Shown piece after piece: positions 10,501 through 20,147 of a DNA stretch of 64,000 nucleotides. A model generated the notes under the pieces. The model made no database searches. It worked only from the letters and a program-made list of their open reading frames with translations, and was not told where the DNA came from. The stretch covers positions 1,054,001 through 1,118,000 of the forward strand of contig NC_014666.1 of assembly GCF_000166135.1 (NCBI RefSeq), in the 5' to 3' direction. Made by a program: the position numbers and the translations under genes. Each line of letters opens with the position of its first letter. Position 1 is the first letter of the stretch. The stretch is from Pseudofrankia inefficax. GTDB taxonomy: Bacteria; Actinomycetota; Actinomycetes; Frankiales; Frankiaceae.

Positions 10501-10898
10501 CTCACCTCGGAGTCCGCCGCCACGACCTCGGTCGGCGCTCCGGGCGCGGCCAGGCCGGCGGGGTCGGCCAGCCGCTCCAGCCGGGCGTTGCGGACCGTCA
10601 CGCTGCCGTTGCCGAGCCGGCGTAGCTCCCGGGCGACGACATACCGGTTGCCGGCCGCGTCGAAGACCAGCCGGACGGTGCCCCGGGCGACCGTCGGGGC
10701 CAGCGCCAGCGAGACCAGGCCGCGATGGTTCCACCGCGGCACGGACCCGAACAGCGCGAACGTCATCGCGTCGAAGACCGTCGACTTCCCCGACCCGGTC
10801 GGCCCGACGAGCGCGAAGTAGTCGGCGTCCGCGAAGTCCACCGTCGCCGCGTCCCGGAACGAGCCGAACCCGGCCATCTCCAGCAGCACCGGCCGCAT
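7551..10898 (-). CDS. sbcC: SbcC/Rad50-like SMC ATPase
   Basis: 1115 residues. The N-terminal ATPase half has the Walker A GPTGSGKST (residues about 32-40). Long Ala/Arg/Glu-rich coiled coils flank a central zinc hook, EPCPVCEQ, near residue 520, about the midpoint as expected. The C-terminal half has the ABC signature TLSGGETFQASLALALAL and Walker B SIFLDEGFGTLDD. It partners the Mre11-type nuclease encoded just upstream to tether and process DNA ends. It starts 107 bp after the sbcD stop and is coupled to nurA. The extreme Ala content makes several long spurious frames on the other strand. Confidence 0.95.
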   Translation of the reverse strand: MRPVLLEMAGFGSFRDAATVDFADADYFALVGPTGSGKSTVFDAMTFALFGSVPRWNHRGLVSLALAPTVARGTVRLVFDAAGNRYVVARELRRLGNGSVTVRNARLERLADPAGLAAPGAPTEVVAADSEVSRAVETLLGLSFEHFCACVVLPQGEFAEFLHAKPADRQKILTRLLGLGVYDEIRAAANEQAKTSQHGVEALDKQLAGYEDATEEAARTAAARVETLAEVVTRVDAALGEITTKAAAAERATTELSRVQRERDLLATVRMPADVVTLTARLAATAAAAATVAAARLAAERVDSAARSALAAAPDRAPLEQARRDHAELGKLEAAQPGAQATHAAARTTLDRLTAAVTDTRAARDAGVAARDEAARAAQAVADEVARLRAERDRLAAVRTPQGVVELASRLRAAQRAAAESGALRRAAEQADIDARAALDAAPNRAALERARDGHDELARLAPARVAADTAHADARRGLDAAVAGVEAARHARDAAAAALERAQTADLAAALRPHLVAGEPCPVCEQAVATLPAAVGQPVALAAARSALDRAAKDLEARERRAADAGRAEYETRLRQRNLVDRADELHRSLAGQDAAGVAARLAELTRCEQVAARAARELAATRVDADAAGRAAAALVTAGSRARAQLVEARDPLVGLGAPGLVDGEPAEGGDGLGVDLAASWARLVGWAGELAGRRSAELGAAAARDAAARDALSAATAAHAQAASTAERAERDQVAALHDERTAANRLESLNTRVTQLRAVLTGLPSAADVTATLTELDRLAENAKAADEGLRAARAEADAADAALHAAQDALRAAQSAFASTRDTVVALGAPALGGQDLLADWTALTRWAATEATARDGRLPALGDAVTHAGQARDETAQALVELLTAHGIPTDGLVSETAARAASAALERARAQRDRVAERRAEAAGVRAELVKTREAEQVAHQLGVLLRSDRFQRWLVAAALDLLVEDASRTLLELSNGQFELTHDDGDFIVIDHADADSQRPVRTLSGGETFQASLALALALSAQLTTMAATGAARLDSIFLDEGFGTLDDATLDTVASTLENLAGGGGVGGGRMVGIVTHVQALAERVPVRFAVSRDERTSTVVRETA

Positions 10899-11005
10899 CA
10901 GCCCACCACCCCGTGAAGAACAGAACCTCCCGGCCAGGAACCACCCAGCGAGCCCCGTTCGCGGCGGAGGGCCGCGCCCGGACGCCGCGAACCAATCAAC
11001 ACGGC

Positions 11006-12190
11006 CTAACCATCCCGCTCGGCTCCGACAATTTCGTCGTGCAGCCGGGCGAACAGCCGCTCGACCCGGTCGTCGGCCACGTTCTGGCTGCCCAGGTACT
11101 CGTGGAACAGCTCGCCCGGGCCGCGCTGGCCGGTGGACGGGCGGCTCGGCCGGTCGCCGGCGGCGGCGGCCGCCGCGGCGGCGGCGAACTCGGGGTCGAT
11201 CCGGACCTCGAGGGCGTTCGGAAGGACCTCCTGGACCTGTTCGCGCAGCCCGGCCCGAGCCGGCTCACGCACCCAGACCCGCAGGTAGGCGTCGCCGTAC
11301 TCGGCGGCCCCGTCGGCCAGCTCGGCCACCGTCCCGCGCACGGTCCGCAGCCGCCGGCCGGTCGTCACCGGAATGTCGACGCCGCTCGCGGGCGTGCCCG
11401 GCGAGGCGGTGACGACGCGGACGACGGGGGTGTTGTCCTGCTCGCCGAAGTCGACCGCGAGCGGTGAGCCGCAGTACTCGACCGGGCAGGGCGCCGGCAG
11501 CGTCTGGCGGCGGTGCAGGTGGCCGAGCGCGACGTAGTGCGCGTCGGCGGGGAACGCGGTCGCCGGCACGTAGTAGTCGAAGATCGACTGCGCCAGCCGT
11601 TCGCCGCCGCCGAGCTGCCCGCCGGTGACGGTCAGATGCGCGAGGACCAGGTTCACGGCCTCGTCCGAGAACCCGGACCGCAGTGCGGTGAGCAGGTCGC
11701 GGACCACCTGGTCGTAGCGGGCCGCGTTCTGGGCCGGGGTCTGGGTGACGAGCTCGGCGGCCCGGATCGCGAAGCGCTGCGAGAGGAACGGCAGCACCGC
11801 CACCCGGACCGGTTCGCCGGTGCCGCGGGCGTTGAACGCGATCACGCCGCCCTTGTCCGCCCGCCGGGGCGTGCCGACCATCGTGATCCCGGCCGCCCCC
11901 ATCAGCGGCCGGTAGGCCTCGAACGAGCGTGGATGGTCGTGGTTCCCGGCGATCACGATGACCTCGGCGCCGGTGCGCTGGAAACCGAGCAGCGTCTGGA
12001 CGGCGAGCCGCTGGGCCTCGGCCGACGGCGCGGCCGAGTCGTACACGTCGCCCGCGACCAGCACCGCGTCGACCTCGTTGTCCCGGGCGATGCCGACGAC
12101 CTCCCGCAGCACCGCCTCCTGGTCGTCGAGCCGGCTGCGGCCCTTGAGCGACTTCCCGATATGCCAGTCGGACGTGTGCAGGAACTTCAT
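11006..12190 (-). CDS. sbcD: SbcD/Mre11-type exonuclease
   Basis: 394-residue calcineurin-like phosphoesterase. All core metal ligands of the family are visible: Asp8 and His10 in TSDWHIG, Asp49 in VAGDVYD, and Asn/His in IAGNHDHPRSFEAY, with VLAHLTVTGG and ALGHLHRRQ further on. With SbcC it forms the nuclease/ATPase complex that opens hairpins and resects DNA ends. The gene lies between herA and sbcC on the same strand, with the 15-bp tandem repeats separating it from herA. It starts MKFLHTSDWHIG, the standard N-terminus. Confidence 0.95.
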   Translation of the reverse strand: MKFLHTSDWHIGKSLKGRSRLDDQEAVLREVVGIARDNEVDAVLVAGDVYDSAAPSAEAQRLAVQTLLGFQRTGAEVIVIAGNHDHPRSFEAYRPLMGAAGITMVGTPRRADKGGVIAFNARGTGEPVRVAVLPFLSQRFAIRAAELVTQTPAQNAARYDQVVRDLLTALRSGFSDEAVNLVLAHLTVTGGQLGGGERLAQSIFDYYVPATAFPADAHYVALGHLHRRQTLPAPCPVEYCGSPLAVDFGEQDNTPVVRVVTASPGTPASGVDIPVTTGRRLRTVRGTVAELADGAAEYGDAYLRVWVREPARAGLREQVQEVLPNALEVRIDPEFAAAAAAAAAGDRPSRPSTGQRGPGELFHEYLGSQNVADDRVERLFARLHDEIVGAERDG

Positions 12191-12215
12191 GGCGACCGGT
12201 CCTTCGTGGCGCGGC

Positions 12216-12275
12216 TCAGAACGGTGCTAGTCAGAACGGTGCTAGTCAGAACGGTGCTAGTCGGATCGGTGCTGG
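12216..12275. repeat. 15-bp tandem repeats between herA and sbcD
   Basis: Three identical TCAGAACGGTGCTAG units (12216-12260) are followed by a diverged fourth (TCGGATCGGTGCTGG). A fifth half-unit, TCAGAACGG, overlaps the end of herA and supplies its TGA stop. The array fills most of the 85-bp herA-sbcD spacer. Confidence 0.9.
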
Positions 12276-14105
12276 TCAGAACGGCGGCGGGTCGTCGTCG
12301 GGGTCGGGCAGCAGGGTGAACGGGTCGGGCCGGGGCGGTGTCGCCGGGCTCGCCGATCCGGTCACCGCCGGGGCGGCGCCACCGTCCGCGCTCTCCGAGG
12401 GCCGGGTCGCCCACGCGGGGAAGGGGAAGGTGACCGCCAGCGGTACCGGGATCTCCGGCTGCGTGACGAACATCGTCCCAGGTTTCGCCAGTGTCGCCCT
12501 GGCCCGCTGCCCGGGCGGCAGGAAGCCGTACTCCGGCCGGGACGCCTCCGCCGGGTCCAGTCGGCCGACCACCCTGATCGCGCTGTTGGCGATGATCCGG
12601 CGCTCCACCTCGCTCGCCGTCTGCTGCGCGCCGACCAGGATGATGCCGAGCGACCGGCCGCGTTCCGCGATGTCGAGCAGCACCTCCTTGATGGGGCTCG
12701 TCCCGTCGCGGGGCGCGTACTTGTTCAGCTCGTCCAGCATCGTGAACAGCAGGCCGCCCGGCCCGGCCTCCTCCTTGCGCCGGGTCTCCGCGGCCAGCAC
12801 GACGCCGACGACGAACCGCTGGGCCCGTTCGGGCAGGTTGTGCAGGTCGACGACCGTCACCTGGTGGTCGGCGGTGCTCACCCGCCGGCCCGGCGCGTCC
12901 GGGATGTCGGCCCGGATCAGCGGCCGCAGCGCCCGCAGCGACGAGCGCAGCCGGCGCACGAACGCGTTCACCGTTCCGGCGCCGGTCGCCGGACCGGCCC
13001 AGCGGGAGCGGGCGTCCTCGTCGTTGACGCGCTCGATGATGAAGTCGACGAGGTTCTCGTACGTCTTGAGGACCTCGCCCTCCAGCTTGACCGCCCCGTC
13101 GACGCCGTACGGGACGACGTCCTGGCGCAGCCGGTTCGTCACCTGGTGCACGACCATCGTGTACTGCTGGCGGTCGTCCTCCGCGTCGGCGAAGACGTAG
13201 GGGAGCAGCTCGCCCTGGCAGAACTCCAGCGGGGTCCACCAGAAGGCGCTCACCCCCGAGGTGCGGCTCGCGACGTTGGGCCGGCCGGTCGTGTCCCCGG
13301 GCAGCGGCGGGGCGAAGAAGCCGGCGGACGCGAACGGCTCGGCCGGCAGCCCGAGCCGGTCGTAGACGTTGCGGATCTCGTCGGTCAGCCGGTTGTTCGC
13401 GTGGTCGAGGAAGAGCAGGTCCTCGCCCTTGACCGAGAAGACCAGCGCCTTCGCGTTCACGGCGGCCCGGCCGAGCACCCCGCACCGGAAGATCGAGTAG
13501 AGCAGGAACAGCGCGAAGCTCGTCTTCGTCGCGACGCCGGAGATCCCGCTGATCGAGACGTGCGCGCCGCGGGTGCCGTCGAGGAACTCCAGGTTGACGT
13601 AGATCGGCGTGCCGTCCCGGCCGAGGCCGACGGGGACGCGCCGGTCCATCTGGTCGAAGTACAGCGCGGTCGCCCGTTCGTCACCGGTCGCGCGGCGCAC
13701 CAGCGCGCCGGGCCGCGGCGGGACGTAGATCTCCGGCTCGACCCGGGTCGTCGTCACCTCGGCGATCTCCTGCACCTGCGCGGGCAGCACGCCGTCGGCG
13801 ATCAGGAAGACGTCCGAGTCGAAGCTCGCGCCCTCGTGCCGCGCCTCCACCTGGGTCACGACGCCGGCCGTCATCACCGGACCGATGCCGGGGACCTGGC
13901 GGACCGTGACGACGACGTCGTCGAGCTGCAGGTAGCTGTCCTCGTCGAGCGCGACGTGGAACAGCAGCGGGGTGGCCTCCTCGGTGCCCATCACCCGCCC
14001 GACCGGCGGGCTCGTCAGCGTGCCCGGGCTGGCCGGCGCGGCGGCGCCAGGCGCGGTCCCGTTCGGCGTGACGCCGCCCCGACCGCCGGTCTCTGTCACC
14101 GTCAC
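12276..14105 (-). CDS. herA: HerA-like DNA translocase/helicase (DUF87 ATPase)
   Basis: 609 residues. An N-terminal beta-barrel-like region (residues about 40-140) precedes a FtsK/HerA RecA-fold ATPase. Walker A is GISGVATKTS and Walker B is FTMLDELNKY; IILVGAQQTASEVERR and RPEYGFLPPGQRA follow, as in HerA-type enzymes. HerA rings pump DNA and activate NurA. The GTG at 14105 has GGAGG about 10 bp upstream; a later start near MGTEEATP (residue 39) is possible. It leads the sbcD-sbcC-nurA operon. Walker A has Ala where Gly is usual before the TKT. Confidence 0.85.
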   Translation of the reverse strand: MTVTETGGRGGVTPNGTAPGAAAPASPGTLTSPPVGRVMGTEEATPLLFHVALDEDSYLQLDDVVVTVRQVPGIGPVMTAGVVTQVEARHEGASFDSDVFLIADGVLPAQVQEIAEVTTTRVEPEIYVPPRPGALVRRATGDERATALYFDQMDRRVPVGLGRDGTPIYVNLEFLDGTRGAHVSISGISGVATKTSFALFLLYSIFRCGVLGRAAVNAKALVFSVKGEDLLFLDHANNRLTDEIRNVYDRLGLPAEPFASAGFFAPPLPGDTTGRPNVASRTSGVSAFWWTPLEFCQGELLPYVFADAEDDRQQYTMVVHQVTNRLRQDVVPYGVDGAVKLEGEVLKTYENLVDFIIERVNDEDARSRWAGPATGAGTVNAFVRRLRSSLRALRPLIRADIPDAPGRRVSTADHQVTVVDLHNLPERAQRFVVGVVLAAETRRKEEAGPGGLLFTMLDELNKYAPRDGTSPIKEVLLDIAERGRSLGIILVGAQQTASEVERRIIANSAIRVVGRLDPAEASRPEYGFLPPGQRARATLAKPGTMFVTQPEIPVPLAVTFPFPAWATRPSESADGGAAPAVTGSASPATPPRPDPFTLLPDPDDDPPPF

Positions 14106-14402
14106 CGGGACCGCACCTCCACCCTGCTAGCTGGCGACGCCCTGCTCGGGCCGCACCGGCCGAATTATCCGGCTCGCGGGAAGGCGCGCCCGATCTGCCT
14201 CGCTTCGGCGTGTCTCGGGCGCCCGGCGCGGGGTCGGCACACCCTATGTCGCGTTCGCTCCCTGCTGTCTGGCGTGACGGGTCGGGCCGCGGCCGCCGAA
14301 TGACTTCCGTTTGCCCTGTGACGCGGGTCATACTGCGGATAATGTATAAATCCGCGCCGTGACGCCGCTGCGTCGCCGACCGGGCCGAATGAGGGATGCC
14401 GG
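14106..14402. promoter_or_regulatory. Divergent promoter region between herA and the amidohydrolase, with an AT-rich inverted repeat
   Basis: About 300 bp between divergently read genes. The only AT-rich island carries an inverted repeat GCGGAT-9-ATCCGC (14335-14355) around AATGTATAA, about 50 bp before the amidohydrolase ATG. It could be a promoter core with an operator; no clear -35/-10 pair with standard spacing was found. Confidence 0.4.
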
Positions 14403-16184
<1,782 letters not shown>

Positions 16185-16246
16185 CCGCGCGTCGCCCGAC
16201 GACGACCTAGCCACCTCCGCCAGGGCTCGCCCGGTTCGGCCTCCCA

Positions 16247-16321
16247 TGATCGCCGTTTCGACCCTCCGGTGGTCGTATCTGGCGCTGTTCCGTAGCCACC
16301 CGAGGGCGAAAACGGCGATCA
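16247..16321. repeat. 75-bp imperfect palindrome, copy B
   Basis: Begins TGATCGCCGTTTCGACCCT and ends AAAACGGCGATCA; the arms are about 30 bp around a 15-base loop. It lies between the convergent amidohydrolase and polysaccharide deacetylase genes, a natural place for a bidirectional terminator. Confidence 0.8.
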
Positions 16322-16352
16322 AGGCGGCGGGCAGACGTCGACGGTCACGGCG

Positions 16353-17360
16353 CTACGCCAGCAGGCTGGCGAGGGTGACGAAGCCGTAGCCGCGGTCGCG
16401 CAGGGCCTTGATGATCTCAGGAAGCGCGTCCGCGTCGAGCGTCGAGTGGTCCCGCGGGTGCGAGCCCAGGTGCATCAGGACGATCTCGCCCGGTGTCAGC
16501 GCGGCCACCACCCGACTGGTGACCGACTCCGCGCTACCCCCGCCCGAGGTGCCCTGCCACCCGAGGGTGTCGACCGTCCAACGGACTGTGACGTAGCCGA
16601 GCGTGTTCACGGCTGCGATGGTCCGCTGGTCGCGGTCGCCGAACGGGAACCGGAACAGCGGCCGCGGGTCGCCGCCGGTCGCCACCCGGATGTCGTGCTC
16701 GGCGCCGAGGACCTGGTCGCGGATCGCCGAGTCGGTCAGCGTCGTGAAGGACGGGTGGGTGGCCGAGTAGTTGCCCAGCCGGAAACCGCCGACCGCGATG
16801 TTCCGTGCCTGCGCCGGATAGTCGTCGGCGAAGTCCCCGGTGAGAAAGAACGTCGCCGGCACGTGTTCGCGCGTCAGCGTCGCGAGGATCTGCCCGACGC
16901 CGTCGGCGTTCGCCCCGGCGTCGAAGGTAAGCGCGACGACCTTGCGGTCCGTGGGAATCCGGTCCCAGTCCCGCCCGAACAGCCGTCCCGGTATACCGGC
17001 GCCGGGCGTCGGCGGTGGGCCGATCGGTGGCACCGGAACCGGCGGCAGCGAGACCGTCGGCAAGGAAACCGTCGGCAAGGAAACGGTCGGCAGGGAGACC
17101 GCCGCCATCGCCGCGGGCAGCGCCGTCGCGGTCGGGGTCGGGACCTGGGACGGCGGTTCGGTGGCCGGGGCCTGCGGGGTCGGGGCGACCGGCGAGGCCT
17201 CGGCGACGACCGGGCCGGGGGAGAGCACCCGGTCGGTGGACCGGGTGGGCGAGGTTCCGGCGGCCCACGGCCGGCCGGACCCGTTCTCGCAGGCGGCGAC
17301 GGTGACCACCGCCAGGCCCACGAGCACGCCGAGGGTGGCGGCGCGACGTCTGCGTCTCAC
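16353..17360 (-). CDS. Lipoprotein with polysaccharide deacetylase (NodB-like) domain
   Basis: 335 residues with a lipobox TVAAC (Cys24) after an Arg-rich start, so it is anchored outside the membrane. A Pro/Val/Ser/Thr-rich linker includes four tandem VSLPT/VSLPP units. The NodB fold follows: VVALTFDAGANADG, RFPFGDRDQ and VRWTVDTLGW. The canonical TFDDG is TFDAG and the HxxxH motif reads NYSATHPSF, so one of the usual metal-binding Asp and His positions is changed (Ala and Tyr). Deacetylase activity on peptidoglycan or chitin-like glycans is therefore uncertain. The start is the GTG at 17360. Confidence 0.85.
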   Translation of the reverse strand: MRRRRRAATLGVLVGLAVVTVAACENGSGRPWAAGTSPTRSTDRVLSPGPVVAEASPVAPTPQAPATEPPSQVPTPTATALPAAMAAVSLPTVSLPTVSLPTVSLPPVPVPPIGPPPTPGAGIPGRLFGRDWDRIPTDRKVVALTFDAGANADGVGQILATLTREHVPATFFLTGDFADDYPAQARNIAVGGFRLGNYSATHPSFTTLTDSAIRDQVLGAEHDIRVATGGDPRPLFRFPFGDRDQRTIAAVNTLGYVTVRWTVDTLGWQGTSGGGSAESVTSRVVAALTPGEIVLMHLGSHPRDHSTLDADALPEIIKALRDRGYGFVTLASLLA

Positions 17361-17485
17361 GGTGGATCTGACGTCGCCCCGCTGGGGCGGGTTGCCCGGC
17401 CTCCGGCGCGTCGCCTCCCGCGTGTCGAGCCCGCCCGGCCCGCCATCCGCGAGGCGAGCGCCCCCCTGCTCGCCCGGGTCGGGCG

Positions 17486-17529
17486 TTGACGGCCGCGCCG
17501 ACGTCTTCTACGTTTCACGTAGTACGTGA
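17486..17529 (+). promoter_or_regulatory. Promoter and palindromic operator of the PadR gene
   Basis: TTGACG (17486-17491), 17-bp spacer, TACGTT (17509-17514). A perfect 7-1-7 palindrome, TCACGTAGTACGTGA (17515-17529), abuts the -10 and covers the expected transcription start. A ribosome site (GGAGGG) and ATG follow within 13 bp. The layout fits autorepression by the PadR product. Confidence 0.65.
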
Positions 17530-17541
17530 GACGGAGGGCAT

Positions 17542-17859
17542 ATGAGGCGCAGGGATGACGTGGGCTGGGCGGATCCGGCGGTGCTGATCCTGACCAGCCT
17601 GGCCGACGGGCCGAAACACGGGTACGCCATGACGGCGGACATCGCCGAGCAGGCCGGGGTGACGCTCGGGCCCGGCACCCTGTACGGGGCGCTTTCTCGG
17701 CTGGAGGAACGCGGGTTCATCCAGGCGATGCCGGGCGAGCAGCGGCGCCGGCCCTATCGGATCACCGCGGCGGGCGCGACGGTGCTGCGCGAGCGGCTGA
17801 CGGCGATGCGGTCGCTGGCCAGGACGGGCCTGTCCCGGCTCGACGCGGTAACGGCGTGA
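17542..17859 (+). CDS. PadR family transcriptional regulator
   Basis: 105 residues, a one-domain PadR winged helix: WADPAVLILTSLADGPKHGYAM, seen as two blocks, then LGPGTLYGALSRLEERGFI and RRPYRITAAG. It is preceded by GGAGGG and a perfect palindromic operator candidate, so it probably represses itself and the membrane gene that follows. Its stop overlaps the next start (GTGA at 17856-17859). PadR proteins of this subfamily usually control an adjacent transporter or membrane protein and respond to small lipophilic ligands; the ligand is unknown. Confidence 0.92.
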   Translation: MRRRDDVGWADPAVLILTSLADGPKHGYAMTADIAEQAGVTLGPGTLYGALSRLEERGFIQAMPGEQRRRPYRITAAGATVLRERLTAMRSLARTGLSRLDAVTA

Positions 17860-18758
17860 ACGCGCCCCGGCGGGTCGCCCTGCTGGTGCTCTCCTGCTAT
17901 CCGCCGTCGTTTCGCGAACGGTACGGAGCGGAGGTCCGCGGTCTGCTGGAGGACACCGAGGTCCGCACCCGGACCGTTCTCGACCTGATCGTGAATGGCG
18001 CTCGCGCGTGGAGTCGTGCCGTCGTCGCGACCGACGGCACGGAGCGGGTTCGCCGGCGGCTGCAGGCGACAATCGCCACCACCTGGGTCTGTTGGTGCGC
18101 GGGATTCCTGGTGACGCCGGCCGTCAACCGGGCGTTGCTGGATCCGGAACCCGCGCACGTGCCGTCGGGTGTCATCCCGTTGTTGAACACTTCCCTGGTC
18201 GCCATCGCGGTGAGCGCCGCGCTGATCCTGATCGCCTCGATTCCCCTGCTGCGGGTCTTCCTGCTGGCCGCCCGCCGGGGTGAATGGCCGATCGTCCGGC
18301 CGTTGCTGATCGCGGCAGTCGCGGTCGTCGTGGATCTGCTGGGTCTTGCCGGGCTCGTCGCCTGGCGGCGGACGTATCCGCCGATCGCGCAGAACCCGCA
18401 CTTCTCAGGCCTGTTCGTCGGTGCGCTGGTTGTCTGGACGCTTGGCTTCGTCTGCGCGCTGGTCGCGGCCGGCGTGGGCCCGGCGCTCGCCACCACCCGA
18501 GCCGCGCCGCCAGCCAGTGCGCTGCGCCTGCCCGGACTACTGGCCGTTCCGGTCGCCGCCCTGCTGATCGTCGCGACCGCGGCGTCCACGGCAGCGGTGG
18601 TCCTGATGCTGCGGACCGCCCATGGCGAGGGCGTCGGCGTCGTCGGGCTCGCCTTCGTCGGCCTGGCGCTGGTGACTGCCATCGGTGCCTCGGCCGGGGC
18701 TCTTACCACCGCGTGCCGGGGTTTGCGTCCCGCGCTTCGGGCGTACGGCGCGTCCTGA
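17856..18758 (+). CDS. Multi-spanning membrane protein co-transcribed with PadR regulator
   Basis: 300 residues with about six hydrophobic helices (first near residue 70, then about 110, 150, 190, 230 and 260). The cytoplasmic N-terminal 60 residues contain YPPSFRERYGAEVRGLLEDT, a short block also seen at the start of PadR-linked permease-like proteins in actinomycetes. The GTG start overlaps the padR stop, so translation is coupled. No enzymatic motif is visible. It is probably the target of the PadR regulator; the exact function is unknown. Confidence 0.8.
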   Translation: MNAPRRVALLVLSCYPPSFRERYGAEVRGLLEDTEVRTRTVLDLIVNGARAWSRAVVATDGTERVRRRLQATIATTWVCWCAGFLVTPAVNRALLDPEPAHVPSGVIPLLNTSLVAIAVSAALILIASIPLLRVFLLAARRGEWPIVRPLLIAAVAVVVDLLGLAGLVAWRRTYPPIAQNPHFSGLFVGALVVWTLGFVCALVAAGVGPALATTRAAPPASALRLPGLLAVPVAALLIVATAASTAAVVLMLRTAHGEGVGVVGLAFVGLALVTAIGASAGALTTACRGLRPALRAYGAS

Positions 18759-18853
18759 GGCCGCCAGCCGCTCCATCGTGATCACTTGATGGACCTGGCT
18801 GTGCGGTTCCGGTACGTCGGCGCCGTGTGCCGGAACCTGGCCCGCGACCGCCC

Positions 18854-18895
18854 GGCCGGCCAACCCAGTGCCCCCAGCCACTGGGTTGGCCGGCC
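18854..18895. terminator. Bidirectional terminator hairpin
   Basis: Perfect 17-bp stem (GGCCGGCCAACCCAGTG and complement) with an 8-base loop, between the convergent membrane-protein and flavin-oxidoreductase genes. Outer GGCCCGCG/CGCGGGCC segments (18839-18846, 18902-18909) can extend the structure. Confidence 0.85.
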
Positions 18896-18910
18896 ACGCG
18901 GCGCGGGCCG

Positions 18911-20098
18911 TTACGGAACCGGCTCGGCCGATCCCGGCACGAGCGTGGTCCAGCCGCGGCCGAACCATCGCTGGATCCGGCTGGACCCGAATTCCGCCTT
19001 GTCAGCCGCATACAGCGCCGACGGGTCGTCGAAGCTCCCACGAGGCTTTTCCCCCGCACGGAAGGTGACATCGACACGCGCCACCCGATGGCCGCCGAAC
19101 TCGATGTAGCAGACCCCTCGTCCGTCATAGGCCGACGGATCCCCGTGACCGCGGTACCGCGCGATGATCTCCTCGGCCACGACGGCGGCCTGGCCCTCGG
19201 CGAAGACCCCTGCCTTGGGCGTGCCGACGCTCGTGACGTCGCCGACCGCGTACACGTTCGCGAACCGCGTCTCGAGGGTGCGCGGGTCGACCGGGACCCA
19301 GCCGTCGACGCACATCCCCGAGTCCCGCACGACCGCCGGTGCCCGGTGCACCGGTACGCCGAGGAAGAGGTCGAAGGGCAGCTCGTCACCGTCCGAGAGC
19401 AACGCGACCTTCCGTCCTGGGTCGAGCGCGCGCACCAGCCGTTCCGGATGCCAGGCGATCCCGCGTTCCGCGAACGCCGCCAACAGCGCCTTCGACGCCG
19501 CCGGCGACGGCGGGATGGGAACGCCCAACGGCATCACCAGCGCGACCTCGCTCGACTCACGCAGGCCACGGCTGACCAGGAGGTCGTGGACGAGCAACGC
19601 GGTCTCGCTGGGAGCCGGCGGGCACTTGAACGGTGTCGAGGTGACGGCGACGACCACCCGACCACCGTCGAAGCTGTCGAGCACCCTTCGCGTGGCGAAC
19701 GCGCCGGCCACGGTGTAGAACTCGTGGCCGGCCTCGACGAGGCCCGGCGTCGCCGACGGCTGCAGGTCGGCGCCGAGCGCCACCACCAGGATGTCGCCCT
19801 CGAACGGGCCGGCGTCCGTCTCGACCCGCCGAGCCTCGGGGTCGATCGCGCGGACCGTGGTCCGCACGAAACGCACGCCGGGCCTGACCAGGTCGCGATA
19901 CGGATGCGTCACCGCCTCCTCGGTGGTGCGCCCGAACATCACGTCGAGCTTGGAGAAGCCGAACACGAAGCCGTCCGCCTGGTCGATCAGGACGATCTCG
20001 ATCTCGTCGCCCAGCTCCTCGGACAGCCGTGCCGTGAGTTCCAGGCCACCGAACCCGGCTCCCAGCACCAGCACGCGCGTTCTTCCGCTGACGGTCAT
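18911..20098 (-). CDS. FAD-dependent pyridine-nucleotide-disulphide-type oxidoreductase (sulfide:quinone reductase-like)
   Basis: 395 residues with two Rossmann signatures: VLVLGAGFGGLELTARL at the N-terminus (FAD) and a second nucleotide fold near residue 145. The FAD-closing block NVYAVGDVTSVGTPKAG is near residue 280. FKCPPAPSE holds a Cys in the position typical of sulfide:quinone reductase-like and type II NADH dehydrogenase-like proteins. A membrane-anchoring C-terminus is not obvious. It shares its strand with the peroxiredoxin but is the distal gene, 49 bp downstream. A redox role is clear, the substrate is not. Confidence 0.85.
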   Translation of the reverse strand: MTVSGRTRVLVLGAGFGGLELTARLSEELGDEIEIVLIDQADGFVFGFSKLDVMFGRTTEEAVTHPYRDLVRPGVRFVRTTVRAIDPEARRVETDAGPFEGDILVVALGADLQPSATPGLVEAGHEFYTVAGAFATRRVLDSFDGGRVVVAVTSTPFKCPPAPSETALLVHDLLVSRGLRESSEVALVMPLGVPIPPSPAASKALLAAFAERGIAWHPERLVRALDPGRKVALLSDGDELPFDLFLGVPVHRAPAVVRDSGMCVDGWVPVDPRTLETRFANVYAVGDVTSVGTPKAGVFAEGQAAVVAEEIIARYRGHGDPSAYDGRGVCYIEFGGHRVARVDVTFRAGEKPRGSFDDPSALYAADKAEFGSSRIQRWFGRGWTTLVPGSAEPVP

Positions 20099-20147
20099 GA
20101 TCGCTGTTCCGCGTTCACTGAGCTCCGGCCGTGACCGTGCCGGCCGG

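Noticed and set aside
6688-10625. Very long plus-strand frames (about 950 and 995 codons) opposite sbcC and nurA
   Set aside because: They are antisense shadows caused by GC-rich third positions; the minus-strand frames hold the Rad50/NurA motifs, and the plus frames show only Arg/Ala/Gly-rich sequence.
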